NCBI RefSeq assembly: GCF_025823185.1
Contig: NZ_JACKVK010000005.1
Coordinates: forward strand, 496,001 to 560,000
From: Mycobacterium yunnanensis
Lineage (GTDB): Bacteria; Actinomycetota; Actinomycetes; Mycobacteriales; Mycobacteriaceae
Reading direction: 5' to 3'
DNA length: 64,000 bases
The translations under genes were made by a program, and so were the position numbers. The notes beneath the pieces were generated by a model. It was not told where the DNA came from, made no database searches, and saw only the letters and a program-made list of their open reading frames with translations. Of the stretch, positions 49,559-58,143 are shown piece by piece; the stretch's first letter is position 1, and the number at the start of each line of letters is the position of its first letter.

Positions 49559-50455
49559 ATGAACGAGACCCCCGCAGGCGACTCGACGCCAAGATCACGC
49601 CGGCTCAGGATGAGTCTTCCACAGCCCCGGATGGCGCTCTTGGTGGCGACGTGCGTAGTCGCGTTCACCGCGATGGGAATTCACGCCGCGGTGAGTGAGC
49701 CGGCAGTGAAGAGCAGCGGCCTGGAACTCTTGGGTCAGATGACCCTCGTCAACAGTGAGGACTTCGCGGGCCCCGCAGGTGCGCCCCCCAACCCCAAGCT
49801 CTGGCATGCCGAGACCGGTGGTGGTGGATGGGGCAATCACGAATCGCAGGTCTACACCAACAGTCCCGACAACTTGCGTCTGGACGGCAACGGGCACTTG
49901 GTGATCGAAGCGCGACGCGCCGGGGATCTCATCACCTCGGCCCGGATCTCCACGGTGCGTCGGTTCGACTTCGACGACGGAATGATCCAGGCCCGCATCA
50001 AGATGCCGCGCGGCACCGGCATCCACCCTGCCTTCTGGATGCTGGGGTCGTCGTTGCCGGAGGTCGGATACCCGGCCGCCGGCGAGATCGACATCGTGGA
50101 AACCGTTGGTAAGGACGGTATCTCGCATGCAGCCGTGCATGGGCCGGGCGATCCGAGTCAGGTCGGTCCGCAGGGAAAGTGGAAGCTGTCGGCCGACTCC
50201 GCGGCGACTGCGGGATCGGACGACTTCCACACCTACTGGCTACGCAAGGGACCCGGATATCTCACGGTCGGCGTGGACGACCAGGCGTACGCGACCTTCC
50301 ACCGTGACCAGGTGCCGACCGGAGGCACGTGGGTTCAGGATCAACCGTTCTTCCTGCTCTTGAATGTCGCCGTCGGAGGAGACTGGCCTGGACCAGTTGC
50401 CAAGGGAGCGCTGCCGGCCGAGATGCTCGTGGACTGGATTCGAATCTACAAGTGA
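49559..50455 (+). CDS. Membrane-anchored GH16 glucanase-like hydrolase
   Basis: 298 residues. An N-terminal membrane segment (MALLVATCVVAFTAMGIHAAV, about 25-45) without a clear cleavage site anchors an extracellular GH16 jelly-roll domain. The catalytic motif is GEIDIVE, with Glu176, Asp178 and Glu181 as nucleophile, helper and acid/base. NHESQVYTN and FHTYWLRKGPGYLTVGVD also match laminarinase/beta-1,3-glucanase members. It would cut beta-glucan or a related polymer at the cell surface. As the last gene of the + unit, 13 bp after the membrane protein, it may trim or release the product of this locus. Confidence 0.9.
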   Translation: MNETPAGDSTPRSRRLRMSLPQPRMALLVATCVVAFTAMGIHAAVSEPAVKSSGLELLGQMTLVNSEDFAGPAGAPPNPKLWHAETGGGGWGNHESQVYTNSPDNLRLDGNGHLVIEARRAGDLITSARISTVRRFDFDDGMIQARIKMPRGTGIHPAFWMLGSSLPEVGYPAAGEIDIVETVGKDGISHAAVHGPGDPSQVGPQGKWKLSADSAATAGSDDFHTYWLRKGPGYLTVGVDDQAYATFHRDQVPTGGTWVQDQPFFLLLNVAVGGDWPGPVAKGALPAEMLVDWIRIYK

Positions 50456-50493
50456 CCTGGTGGTCCGTTGCCGTCGGGAATCCTCCCGGACCG

Positions 50494-50637
50494 TCAGCGA
50501 GCACCTCGAGACAGCAGTCGTCGAAACCAGCTCGGGCGGCGAAACTTGGGGCACGTGCACAACGCGCATTCCGTTCCTGGCCGGTGGTGCGTGTGGGCGG
50601 CCTGTTCGTGCGAGCACTCACATACGTCGTTTGCCAC
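50494..50637 (-). CDS. 47-residue Cys/His-rich microprotein
   Basis: Starts at GTG 50637. The sequence has ten possible metal ligands: five Cys (CECS, ECALCTC) and four His in HEQAAHTHH plus one more nearby, then a basic, aromatic tail (KFRRPSWFRRLLSR). I recall similar small actinobacterial proteins with a C-x-C-x-H...C-x-x-C-x-C arrangement, function unknown; they probably fold around zinc. It lies downstream of the hydrolase gene on the same strand and is too short to be found as a separate long frame. Codon use is GC-rich and in keeping with neighbours. Confidence 0.6.
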   Translation of the reverse strand: MANDVCECSHEQAAHTHHRPGTECALCTCPKFRRPSWFRRLLSRGAR

Positions 50638-50711
50638 GGTGCGCCACCCTACCTGCCGTGCGCTGACGGCCGTCGACGAACCGACGGGCAAGACTGGCAC
50701 GGGGCCGCACC

Positions 50712-51512
50712 TCACGGTGGCAGGAGGGTGTCGAACCAGCTGACGACGTCCGAGCCCTGAATGCAGGAGGGGTCCAGATGATCTCCGCTGCAAGGTGCAG
50801 TCGAGACGTTCGCCACGCCACCAAATCGCCGTTGGAAGGCCAGAGCGTTGCCGTCGGTGGGAACCACCGAATCGGCCGGGGTCACGTAGAACCGCACGTA
50901 TCGGCCCACCATGGCGCTCAACGGAAGCGCCAACGGGCTCTGGGTGGCGGCCGCCGAACCTGCGTAGCTGGCCTGAACCGCGGACCGGTAGGTCGGTGGG
51001 ACGTGCTCGAGGTTCAGCAACGGGTTGATGGCGGCGAGTCCGCGCACGGAGACGTCGGTGCCCTGTTCGGTGCCCTGGTCGACGCCCTTGGCCATGAGAT
51101 TCATCGCCGCCACCGTGCCCATCGACTCGGCGAGGAAATACGTCTCGTTCGTGCGGTACCGCTTGCCCGAATCGCGAATCAAGGCGGCGTAGTTCCGCTG
51201 AGACGACGGATTGCCGAAGGCGTTCCCGCCGGCATCGCTGGCCACGACTGCGTAACCGGCGTCGGTCAATGTGCGGACCAGATCCCGGTGTGGCTGATCC
51301 AGGTCGAGAATGTTCGCGTCGCGATCCAACCCGTGAAAGAAGACGACGACGGCCCGTATCCGAGTCTGGGTCTTGTACGCCTCGAGGACGTTCTGGCCGT
51401 CGACCGTCGTTCGTACGAAGACGAGCTCGGCCGAGGCGGACGAGCATCCGGCAATGACCGTCATCACGACGACGAGCACGGCGTGCGCCCACGAAAGACG
51501 CCCGAGGGCCAA
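50712..51512 (-). CDS. Alpha/beta-hydrolase lipoprotein
   Basis: 266 residues from TTG 51512. Signal VLVVVMTVIAGCSS with a lipobox and lipidated Cys23. The hydrolase fold has FFHGLDRD as oxyanion-hole region, nucleophile Ser130 in FLAESMGTVAAM, and likely His in APCSGDHLDPSC near the end; an Asp is likely in VTPADSVVP. It resembles secreted esterases or lipases more than proteases. It follows the GT4 gene by 3 bp in the minus unit, so it could remove or transfer acyl groups from the surface product. GTG codons inside the signal are poorer start choices. Confidence 0.88.
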   Translation of the reverse strand: MALGRLSWAHAVLVVVMTVIAGCSSASAELVFVRTTVDGQNVLEAYKTQTRIRAVVVFFHGLDRDANILDLDQPHRDLVRTLTDAGYAVVASDAGGNAFGNPSSQRNYAALIRDSGKRYRTNETYFLAESMGTVAAMNLMAKGVDQGTEQGTDVSVRGLAAINPLLNLEHVPPTYRSAVQASYAGSAAATQSPLALPLSAMVGRYVRFYVTPADSVVPTDGNALAFQRRFGGVANVSTAPCSGDHLDPSCIQGSDVVSWFDTLLPP

Positions 51513-51515
51513 GAG

Positions 51516-52679
51516 TCACCCGCCCGTCATGTCGCGATACAGCCGCGCGAAACCATCGGCTCGGACTGCGGCGGTGTACCGCGAGCGAACACGGTCCTGT
51601 CCGGCTCGGGCGATCTTCCGCCGAAGGGTTTCGTCACCGAGGAGACGTCCCAGGCCTACGGCGAGATCATGCGAATCGTTGGGGGCCACCAACAGTCCCG
51701 TCACCCCGTCGACGATGAACTCCAGCGGGCCACCGGCCGACGTCGCAATCACCGGCACACCGCACGCCTGTGCCTCGAGCAGGATCTGGCCGAACGGTTC
51801 TTCCACCGAGGGGCAGGCGAGGACGTCGACGGCACGCAGCGCCGCCGGTACGTCGTCGACCTGGGGGACCATCGTCAGGGCGTCACCAAGAACCCGTTCG
51901 CCCAGCGCCACGAGATGGGCCTGGTACGAGCCGTCGTCCTTGTTGGGCGATCCGACCAGCACCAGCTGCGCGTTCTGACCCGAGGCCCGTAGCTCGGCCA
52001 CGGCCGAAATCAACACGTGCAAGCCCTTTTCCGGGTCGACACGCCCCACCGCGGCGATGGTGGGAACTCCGCTCAGTCCACCGAGCCGACGAGGCGGCCC
52101 GGCGGTGGCGCTGCTGTCCGAGAACTTCTCGACGTCGACGCCCTGCGCAATGACGACGACGTTCCGACGGGCCCAGGGCGGAAGTTGGTCACGCACCGCC
52201 TCGCTGACGGCAATGGCGTTGCCCGCGATTCGCACGGCCACCCCCATGACGAAGCGACCGATTCCGGGGGCGACGATGTCGTGCAATTCGAGTACGGTCG
52301 CGACGCGGGCGAGGCGGCCGGCGATGGCGCAGTCGACGTGCGTCATCAGGGAATTGGAGTGCACCACCTGGGCGCGACTGTGCTTGACCAGCTTCGTGAT
52401 CCGCACGATCGACGTGATCGTCTTGCCGGGCAGACTCGCGAGAAGCGGGATCCCGTGGTACCCCTTGCCCGTGTTCGGGCGGAAGCCCTGACGCGAGGGA
52501 ACGGTGAGCGGAAGGAAGCGAAGGCCACGATCCAGCCAGCCCTTTTCGAGCGCCCCTCCCGGCTCCGCGGCCAGCATCATGTCGACCCCGCGCGCGCTCA
52601 GGTGGTCCGAGACGTTGAAGAGGCTGTGCTCGGTCCCCATGACCTCTCGGGATGCGGAGACGGCGAGGACGCGGGTCAC
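51516..52679 (-). CDS. Family 4 glycosyltransferase
   Basis: 387 residues from GTG 52679, overlapping the flippase stop by 4 bp; a frame extending further upstream is an overlap artefact. GT-B fold: N-terminal acceptor half starting TRVLAVSASREVMGTEHS, and C-terminal donor half with VPTIAAVGRVDPEKGLHVLISAVAEL. The nucleotide-sugar site is PSVEEPFGQILLEAQACGVPVI, with the ExxxxxxxE pair of GT4 enzymes. A retaining mechanism is expected. Sugar and acceptor are unknown. It sits in the minus glycan unit between the flippase-like and hydrolase genes. Confidence 0.92.
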   Translation of the reverse strand: MTRVLAVSASREVMGTEHSLFNVSDHLSARGVDMMLAAEPGGALEKGWLDRGLRFLPLTVPSRQGFRPNTGKGYHGIPLLASLPGKTITSIVRITKLVKHSRAQVVHSNSLMTHVDCAIAGRLARVATVLELHDIVAPGIGRFVMGVAVRIAGNAIAVSEAVRDQLPPWARRNVVVIAQGVDVEKFSDSSATAGPPRRLGGLSGVPTIAAVGRVDPEKGLHVLISAVAELRASGQNAQLVLVGSPNKDDGSYQAHLVALGERVLGDALTMVPQVDDVPAALRAVDVLACPSVEEPFGQILLEAQACGVPVIATSAGGPLEFIVDGVTGLLVAPNDSHDLAVGLGRLLGDETLRRKIARAGQDRVRSRYTAAVRADGFARLYRDMTGG

Positions 52680-53965
52680 CCGGTCCTCCGTTGCTCCACC
52701 ATGAATTGCACGCCCGCCGCCGCGGTCAACGCGACCTGATGAACCAGTAGCGCCACGGCCCCGCCGAGCGCTCCGTAGTCGCGGCAGAGGACGGGGAGGA
52801 TGGCCAACATCAACGCTGCGGTGAATGCGTTGAAGATCAGCGGCATTCGCAGGTTGCGCCGGGACTGCTGCCATGCCGCCCAGACGAGATACGGGACACG
52901 TGCGAGCGTCGACGCGCACAGCACCGCGATGACGGCGAAGGCGCCCATCTGCCCGTATTGCGGGTTGAGGAACCGCAGTGCTGCCGGTACCACCGCGATC
53001 AACACGACGACACCGGCCAAGGTGACGGCGCCGGAACGAATCAGGATGGTGCGAGCCATGGTTCGGGTGTCCTCCGGAGAGCCGGAGGCGTGCACCACCA
53101 GCGACACCGACATGGACGCCCCGATGAAGTCGAGGGTCGTGACGAGCGAGACCGACAGTGCGAAGAGCGCACCTTGGCTTGGGCCGGCGTACACCGTCAC
53201 CAGGAACGGCGTCAGAAGGAGCAGACCAAGCCCGAGCGTGCACAGGGCGACGGTCCGGACCACCAACCGGTTGAATTCGGAGACCGCCCGATCCTCCGAT
53301 ATCGAGGCGCCGGAGGGAAGGTCGTCGTTCGACTTCATGACCTGATTGATCCGCGGCCACAGTATCGCGACGAGCGCGGCCCCCGAGATCACCACTGCCA
53401 GTTCGACACTGTGCCAGCTCAGCGTGAAGGCCAGCAACGGCAGAATGACGATCTTGCCAATCCCGACCGCGATGTTGGCCACCGGCAGCCATTGCGCCCG
53501 GCCGACCGCCGCGACCGTCGAGTTCTGCAAGGCCCACGTTCCCCACACGACGATTCCAACGGCCACCAGGGCGGCGACGCCCCACGAACCGCGGACCTCG
53601 CGCAGCAGCATCGTGCAGCCGACCGCCCCGACGACGGCCGTCACCGAGATCAGCGCGAAGAACACGCGCTGACCGTGTCGATAGACCAGCCCCCGCGCCG
53701 GCCCGACCGCAGGCAACAGCGCAGTGTAGGCATCACCCACGCCCGTCGACACGATGGCGACGGCTGAGAGGATGACAGCCAAGACGGCGGTCATCACGCC
53801 TAGGTCCGCAGGTGAGATGAACTTGGCCGAGAATGCCCAGAAAGAGGCTCCGAGAACCGAATTCACCAATGAAGCAACTGCCATCGCGGCGGCGTCCCGC
53901 TGCACGCGCCGAACCCCGAAGCGCGCGCCGGCAACGCCCTCGACCGCCTGCGGTTCGACGGTCAT
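52676..53965 (-). CDS. Polysaccharide flippase-like membrane protein (Wzx/MOP type)
   Basis: 429 residues from ATG 53965, with about twelve membrane segments. The early part, VASLVNSVLGASFWAFSAKFISPADLGVMTAVLAVI, resembles the ASxxxxxxxxxxxARxLGxxxYG pattern of MOP-superfamily oligosaccharide flippases. There is a hydrophilic loop near 220-245 (MKSNDDLPSGASISEDRAV). It would move a lipid-linked oligosaccharide across the membrane. The gene begins 16 bp after the GT2 stop and overlaps the GT4 start, tying export to synthesis. No ligase or polymerase of the Wzy type was identified with certainty nearby. Confidence 0.85.
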   Translation of the reverse strand: MTVEPQAVEGVAGARFGVRRVQRDAAAMAVASLVNSVLGASFWAFSAKFISPADLGVMTAVLAVILSAVAIVSTGVGDAYTALLPAVGPARGLVYRHGQRVFFALISVTAVVGAVGCTMLLREVRGSWGVAALVAVGIVVWGTWALQNSTVAAVGRAQWLPVANIAVGIGKIVILPLLAFTLSWHSVELAVVISGAALVAILWPRINQVMKSNDDLPSGASISEDRAVSEFNRLVVRTVALCTLGLGLLLLTPFLVTVYAGPSQGALFALSVSLVTTLDFIGASMSVSLVVHASGSPEDTRTMARTILIRSGAVTLAGVVVLIAVVPAALRFLNPQYGQMGAFAVIAVLCASTLARVPYLVWAAWQQSRRNLRMPLIFNAFTAALMLAILPVLCRDYGALGGAVALLVHQVALTAAAGVQFMVEQRRTG

Positions 53966-53981
53966 GCCGCCGCCGCTCTCG

Positions 53982-54947
53982 TCACGAGGCCATCTCCGAA
54001 CCACTCGTCGGGCTGACGTCGACGACGGCCGGTACGACGTGCAACCGATCTACGGGGCGCGACCGCACGGTGGTGCGGCGCAAGCGTCGGAATTCGGTCA
54101 TGATCGTGCGCAGGACACGGAGGCCGTCTCGGACGGCATTGAGATTGCTCACGCCGTGAATGCGAGACTCCTCGAAGCTGTGGACCTCGGCCACGGCCAG
54201 ACCGCTGGCGGCGATGCGCACGTTGATCAGCGTCTCGATCTCGAATCCGTCGCCCCACTGACGGTCTGGGCTTCCGATGGCGGGCAGCTCCATCACGTCG
54301 AGGCACCGACGCCAGAATGCGTTGTACCCGTAGCACAGGTCGGTGTATCTACTTCCGAACAGTCCGTTCACCGTCGCGTTCAAGCACCAGTTCCCAATCC
54401 GCCGGATCTTGGTGATGTCGGCGCTTCCCCCGCCCTGGATGAACCTGGACCCCTTGGCGAAGTCGGCTCCACTGACCAAAGCTCCCACGTAGCGCGGAAT
54501 CTCGGCTGGATCGGTACTACCGTCGGCGTCCAACATCACGACGATGTCGCACGTCGCCGCGGCGAACCCGCAGGCGAGCGCGTTGCCCTTGCCCGTCCGG
54601 GTCTGGGTGACCTGCACCGCGGCGGGCCACAGTGCCCTGCTCACCTCGACCGTGTCGTCGACTGAGTGGCCGTCGACGAAGATGATCTCGTCGATGTCGG
54701 TCGGTATGCGCGCGGCGACGTGTGGCAGGTTGCGCGCTTCGTTCATGGCCGGAATCACCAACGAGATCGTCGGGCGCGCAACCCCCAACGCCGCGCCGTC
54801 CCAGACGCTGAGGTTCAGCAGAGCCGCCGGCCTGGTGCCGGCGCTACCAGGCAACCCCTCCGGCGCCGGCCGTCGTGCCAGGCCGCGGATCCGTCGGCGG
54901 GTGCGGCGGCGGTCTTGCTCGCGGGTCAATCGTTCGGTAGTCATCAC
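53982..54947 (-). CDS. Family 2 glycosyltransferase, dolichol-phosphate mannosyltransferase-like
   Basis: 321 residues. A basic N-terminal region (about 1-55, many Arg) precedes the GT-A domain: PTISLVIPAMNEARNLPHV, IDEIIFVDGHSVDDT, GKGNALACGFAAA and VMLDADGSTDPAEI. TDLCYGYNAFWRR and GDGFEIETLINVRIAASG are typical of the DPM1-like group that adds a sugar to polyprenyl phosphate or to lipid acceptors. No membrane helix is seen. It is the first gene of the minus unit, so it may make the first lipid-linked sugar of the locus product. Confidence 0.9.
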   Translation of the reverse strand: MMTTERLTREQDRRRTRRRIRGLARRPAPEGLPGSAGTRPAALLNLSVWDGAALGVARPTISLVIPAMNEARNLPHVAARIPTDIDEIIFVDGHSVDDTVEVSRALWPAAVQVTQTRTGKGNALACGFAAATCDIVVMLDADGSTDPAEIPRYVGALVSGADFAKGSRFIQGGGSADITKIRRIGNWCLNATVNGLFGSRYTDLCYGYNAFWRRCLDVMELPAIGSPDRQWGDGFEIETLINVRIAASGLAVAEVHSFEESRIHGVSNLNAVRDGLRVLRTIMTEFRRLRRTTVRSRPVDRLHVVPAVVDVSPTSGSEMAS

Positions 54948-55550
54948 GGCCCCCTGTTTTGGTCTTCAACGAGCCGCGAGGCCCCCGGCCCGGCCAACTC
55001 ACGATAGTTTGCCAACGCACAGTAGCACCGCACCCGCAGGTCACGCAGTTCGTCGCAGATGCGGTCTCGCCGGACATCCTTGAAAATGTTTGCGAACTGT
55101 CTCTAGGGCAGGTGTCGGCAGCTGGAGAAATGGCTGAAGATATCCCGTCTCAACGCTTTGCGCGGCACGTCTGCCGTCATCGACGATTGGACATCCCAGA
55201 GTCGAAATGTGCGGTGGACACCAGCCGTCGGACCCGCCGGCGGGCTCGGCAAGACGTCCGCGAGATGGCACCTAAATCCACCCTCAGCTGCGCATTTCCC
55301 AGCTCTGGGAAAGGCGACATCGGCTGTCGTACGAACGGCGGACACGTCCTGTCGGCGAATTGAATGATTACGCGGAAATGGATGGCCGGGGCGCTTTTCG
55401 AGTTGTGGAAGCTCGATGTCGCACTTAGTGTCTGTCCAATCGTCATGGGGATTGGCGGAAGCGCTTCGACCGGGGGGATTCGGGCATGGAATCGACGCTC
55501 GAGGTGTCCGTCGATCGTAGGACAGCAGTCGTAGTCGAAAGTTGCCAGCA
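54948..55550. other. 603-bp divergent non-coding region inside the glycan locus
   Basis: It separates the minus glycan unit from the second + unit. Open frames here are short, disagree with neighbours and lack ribosome sites, so I see no gene. AT-rich stretches such as TTGAAAATGTTTGCGAA (about 55079-55095) and TGAATGATTACGCGG (about 55362-55376) are candidate promoters. The length is large for this compact genome; a long leader or a small RNA cannot be excluded. Confidence 0.6.
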
Positions 55551-56774
55551 ATGGCACCGCAATGTATTTCGCGCCCGGTCTGGCTCATGAGCCTCGCCGC
55601 ATCACCGCGATTCCCGGGCCTGGCCGGCTCCGTCACGTTCGTCACGCGCCCGGCTCGCGCCGAGCATGGGGCCGCCGACATGCCGACGTCCGCGTTGGCC
55701 AGAGAGCTGGCCAAGAGCGGGACGAGGGTGGTGGTGCTTACGGCCGAACGGGGTATCGACCGGGCGCTCGTCGAACGCCGCGATGGCTGCTGGAGCGTCA
55801 GCTTCCCGGCGTGGGCCGTGCGGTGGGGCACGTTCTCTCCCCGGCTCTCGTGGGCCGCCCTCCAGAGTCGACGAGCCGATCGCGTGACGCACGTCCACGG
55901 GTGTGACCTGAACGCGGCGCTCGCGCTTCTCGGCCGACGGGCGCCGGCGGTGTGGACGCCGCACCCGTACGGCACCACTGGCGGCCCTCGGCCGTCGCGG
56001 TGGTCCACCCGGCTCCGTCGCCTCGTGACGATGACGCTGGTGAGTAGATGCGCTGCCATCGTCTGCGGCTCCGAGGCGGAACGCCACGACTTCGTCGGAG
56101 ACTTTCCCGCCGCCGCCAACCGAGTCGTGGTCATTCCCAGGGGTGTCGAGACCGAAGCGATACGGCGGGCCCAGCCGCTGCCGGGGCAGGCACCGACCGT
56201 CGTGTGCCTCGATCACGGAGACTCCGCCCTGCGGGTAGTCGACGTGATACGCGCGTTTCGCGACGTGCCTGCGCCCACCCAACTCGTCGTCGTCGGCGGC
56301 GACCGTCACCGTGACGAGTTGACCGCCCTGTCGGAGACCCTGGGCATCTCGGACCGCGTGATGATCACGGGACGCCTGGGTGCCGAGGAGATGTACCGGT
56401 GGTTTCGTACGGCTGCCGTCTTCGTCGCCATGTCGCCGAGTGAGACGGCGGGTATGGCGCCGGTCGAGGCCGCCTACGCGGGAGCGCGAATCATCCTGGG
56501 TGACCATCGATCTCATCGACGATTGGCCGATCAATTCCTGCGCCGATGCGCGACCATCCTGACGGACGGCACGCCAGCGGCCATCGCCGCAGAGATCCGA
56601 CGGCAGCTGAACGCGTCGCGTTCCGATCCCTGCGGCGCCCTCGACTGGGGAGACGTCGCATCACGAACCGCCGACGTCTACCGGACGTTGGGTGTCGCAC
56701 CCGCGATGCCGGTGTTGACGACAAGGGATCCGCTCGGTGCGGATCCGTTCGCACAGAGGGAGTTGAGGATATGA
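55551..56774 (+). CDS. Family 4 glycosyltransferase
   Basis: 407 residues from ATG 55551; ATG 55587 gives 395 residues and is equally plausible because neither has a good ribosome site. GT-B fold: SVTFVTRPARAEHGAADMPTS at the start of the N-terminal half, then CLDHGDSALRVVDVIRAF and VVVGGDRHRDEL in the donor half. The nucleotide-sugar site is MSPSETAGMAPVEAAYAGARIIL, a modified form of the usual ExFGxxxxEA motif. Arg-rich turns flank the core. It overlaps the acyltransferase gene by 4 bp. Confidence 0.88.
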   Translation: MAPQCISRPVWLMSLAASPRFPGLAGSVTFVTRPARAEHGAADMPTSALARELAKSGTRVVVLTAERGIDRALVERRDGCWSVSFPAWAVRWGTFSPRLSWAALQSRRADRVTHVHGCDLNAALALLGRRAPAVWTPHPYGTTGGPRPSRWSTRLRRLVTMTLVSRCAAIVCGSEAERHDFVGDFPAAANRVVVIPRGVETEAIRRAQPLPGQAPTVVCLDHGDSALRVVDVIRAFRDVPAPTQLVVVGGDRHRDELTALSETLGISDRVMITGRLGAEEMYRWFRTAAVFVAMSPSETAGMAPVEAAYAGARIILGDHRSHRRLADQFLRRCATILTDGTPAAIAAEIRRQLNASRSDPCGALDWGDVASRTADVYRTLGVAPAMPVLTTRDPLGADPFAQRELRI

Positions 56775-58090
56775 AGACAGCACGAGCCAAGGCACGCGGC
56801 AGGCGAACGAGCTATCTCGACCGCACCTGGTTGAACCGGTGGACGGTGCTCACCATAGCGCCCATCGTCACGCCGAGTCTCGACGAATTGCGCGGCAAGA
56901 TGGTCGATTTCATGACCGCCGATCCGACCCACCCGTTGTGCTGCACGCTGGAGGACGGGGGCAAGCGTTGGCGCCCGGTTCCACGTGACGAGCGATGGCG
57001 CCACGTCAAGGACACCATCGTGAGTGGTGGACCGTACTATCTCGACGATCCGTTCGCCTACCTCGACCAGCACCGACCCGACGAGGGGTCGACGGCTCCG
57101 TTCAAGGTCATGGTCGGGCCCGATTCGATGACCTTCTACTTCCTGCACGCATGCGGTGATGCCTCGGTCTTCTCGCCGTTCTCCGTGCTGATGTCGCTTG
57201 GCGACGTCGACGGCCTCCGGGCGCTTCGGGGAGACGCCGGGCTTCCCGTCGCAACCAAGATCCTGTTCAAGGAGGCCAGGCCGCACTGGCGTGAGTGGTG
57301 GAACCACCTCCGGTCGTCGCACACCGCACCCGCCGCGCCTGGCGATGGTGAGGCGCACCCCGTCACGCCGCGACCCAATGCCACGACGGCCGTCGGAACC
57401 GTGCTGGATGCAACTGCCTTCGCCCATGTCAAGGCGTGGCGCAAGCAAGCCATGCCCGGTGTGGCCACCACGGCACTGATGGCGTCTGCGACGTATCTCG
57501 CACTCGCCGCAGAAGGCGTACCCGTCAACCCGCGGGGTCTCTACACCCTCGTGGACCTTCGGCGTCACCTGCCGCAGGATCAATCGTCACGACCAGGAAA
57601 TCTGGCCAAGGGCGTCTTCATCCCTGCCGATCTTGGCGATCCGACGTCGGTGGGTGCCGGGCTCAAGCAACTGGTGTCTTCGGCACGTGCGGTACCTGCG
57701 TTGTTCTCCGGCGCGCTCGCCGTAGCGCTCCGAAGGACGACGCCATCGCCGGTGGCAGGAGATCGCACCGAGGAGGTCACCATGACGTTCAACTCGATGA
57801 TGCGCAATCCCGGTGCGGACGACATTCCGTGGACGGACCCGAGCGAGGCCAGCTACGTCACGATGTCGTACCCCTCGGCATCCGACGGCATCAGCGTCTC
57901 GGCGTGCGCGATCGCGGGGCGGTTGCTCTTCTCGGCGTCGTTCGACCCGAACCGAATCGACGCCCACGCGGTCGACCGCGCCCTCAAGCGACTCCTGGAC
58001 ATCCCTGCGCTGTTCACCGAATCGTCGATGGCCGACGAACTGGTCGCCCCGGTGCCACAGGCGCCAGCGGGGAGCGGTGTTGGGCAGTGA
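56771..58090 (+). CDS. HxxxD acyltransferase (condensation/PapA-like superfamily)
   Basis: 439 residues from ATG 56771 (ATGA overlap with the GT4 stop). The catalytic motif is FYFLHACGDASVFSPF with His126 and Asp130; Gly follows only indirectly, so it is a variant of HHxxxDG. C-terminal conserved pieces include VTMTFNSMMRNPG and VSACAIAGRLLFSASFDP, matching the second half of the fold where a DFGWG-like turn would lie. This superfamily includes mycobacterial Pap acyltransferases that esterify sugars or polyols with fatty acyl groups. Here it probably acylates the glycan or glycolipid made by this locus. It could also be a free-standing condensation enzyme. No membrane segment. Confidence 0.78.
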   Translation: MKTARAKARGRRTSYLDRTWLNRWTVLTIAPIVTPSLDELRGKMVDFMTADPTHPLCCTLEDGGKRWRPVPRDERWRHVKDTIVSGGPYYLDDPFAYLDQHRPDEGSTAPFKVMVGPDSMTFYFLHACGDASVFSPFSVLMSLGDVDGLRALRGDAGLPVATKILFKEARPHWREWWNHLRSSHTAPAAPGDGEAHPVTPRPNATTAVGTVLDATAFAHVKAWRKQAMPGVATTALMASATYLALAAEGVPVNPRGLYTLVDLRRHLPQDQSSRPGNLAKGVFIPADLGDPTSVGAGLKQLVSSARAVPALFSGALAVALRRTTPSPVAGDRTEEVTMTFNSMMRNPGADDIPWTDPSEASYVTMSYPSASDGISVSACAIAGRLLFSASFDPNRIDAHAVDRALKRLLDIPALFTESSMADELVAPVPQAPAGSGVGQ

Positions 58091-58143
58091 CGACCAGCTA
58101 GTGAACAGGACCTTGAACGACTGAACGATCAGAGGAAGAAAGC

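Noticed and set aside
52680..53585. N-terminal extension of the GT4 frame into the flippase gene
   Set aside because: It lies wholly inside the flippase coding region, in another frame; GTG 52679 forms the usual 4-bp overlap.
55103..56134. 343-codon frame on - in the 54.9-55.5 kb intergenic region and GT4 gene
   Set aside because: Overlaps the supported GT4 in antisense; product is Ser/Arg-rich with no domain.
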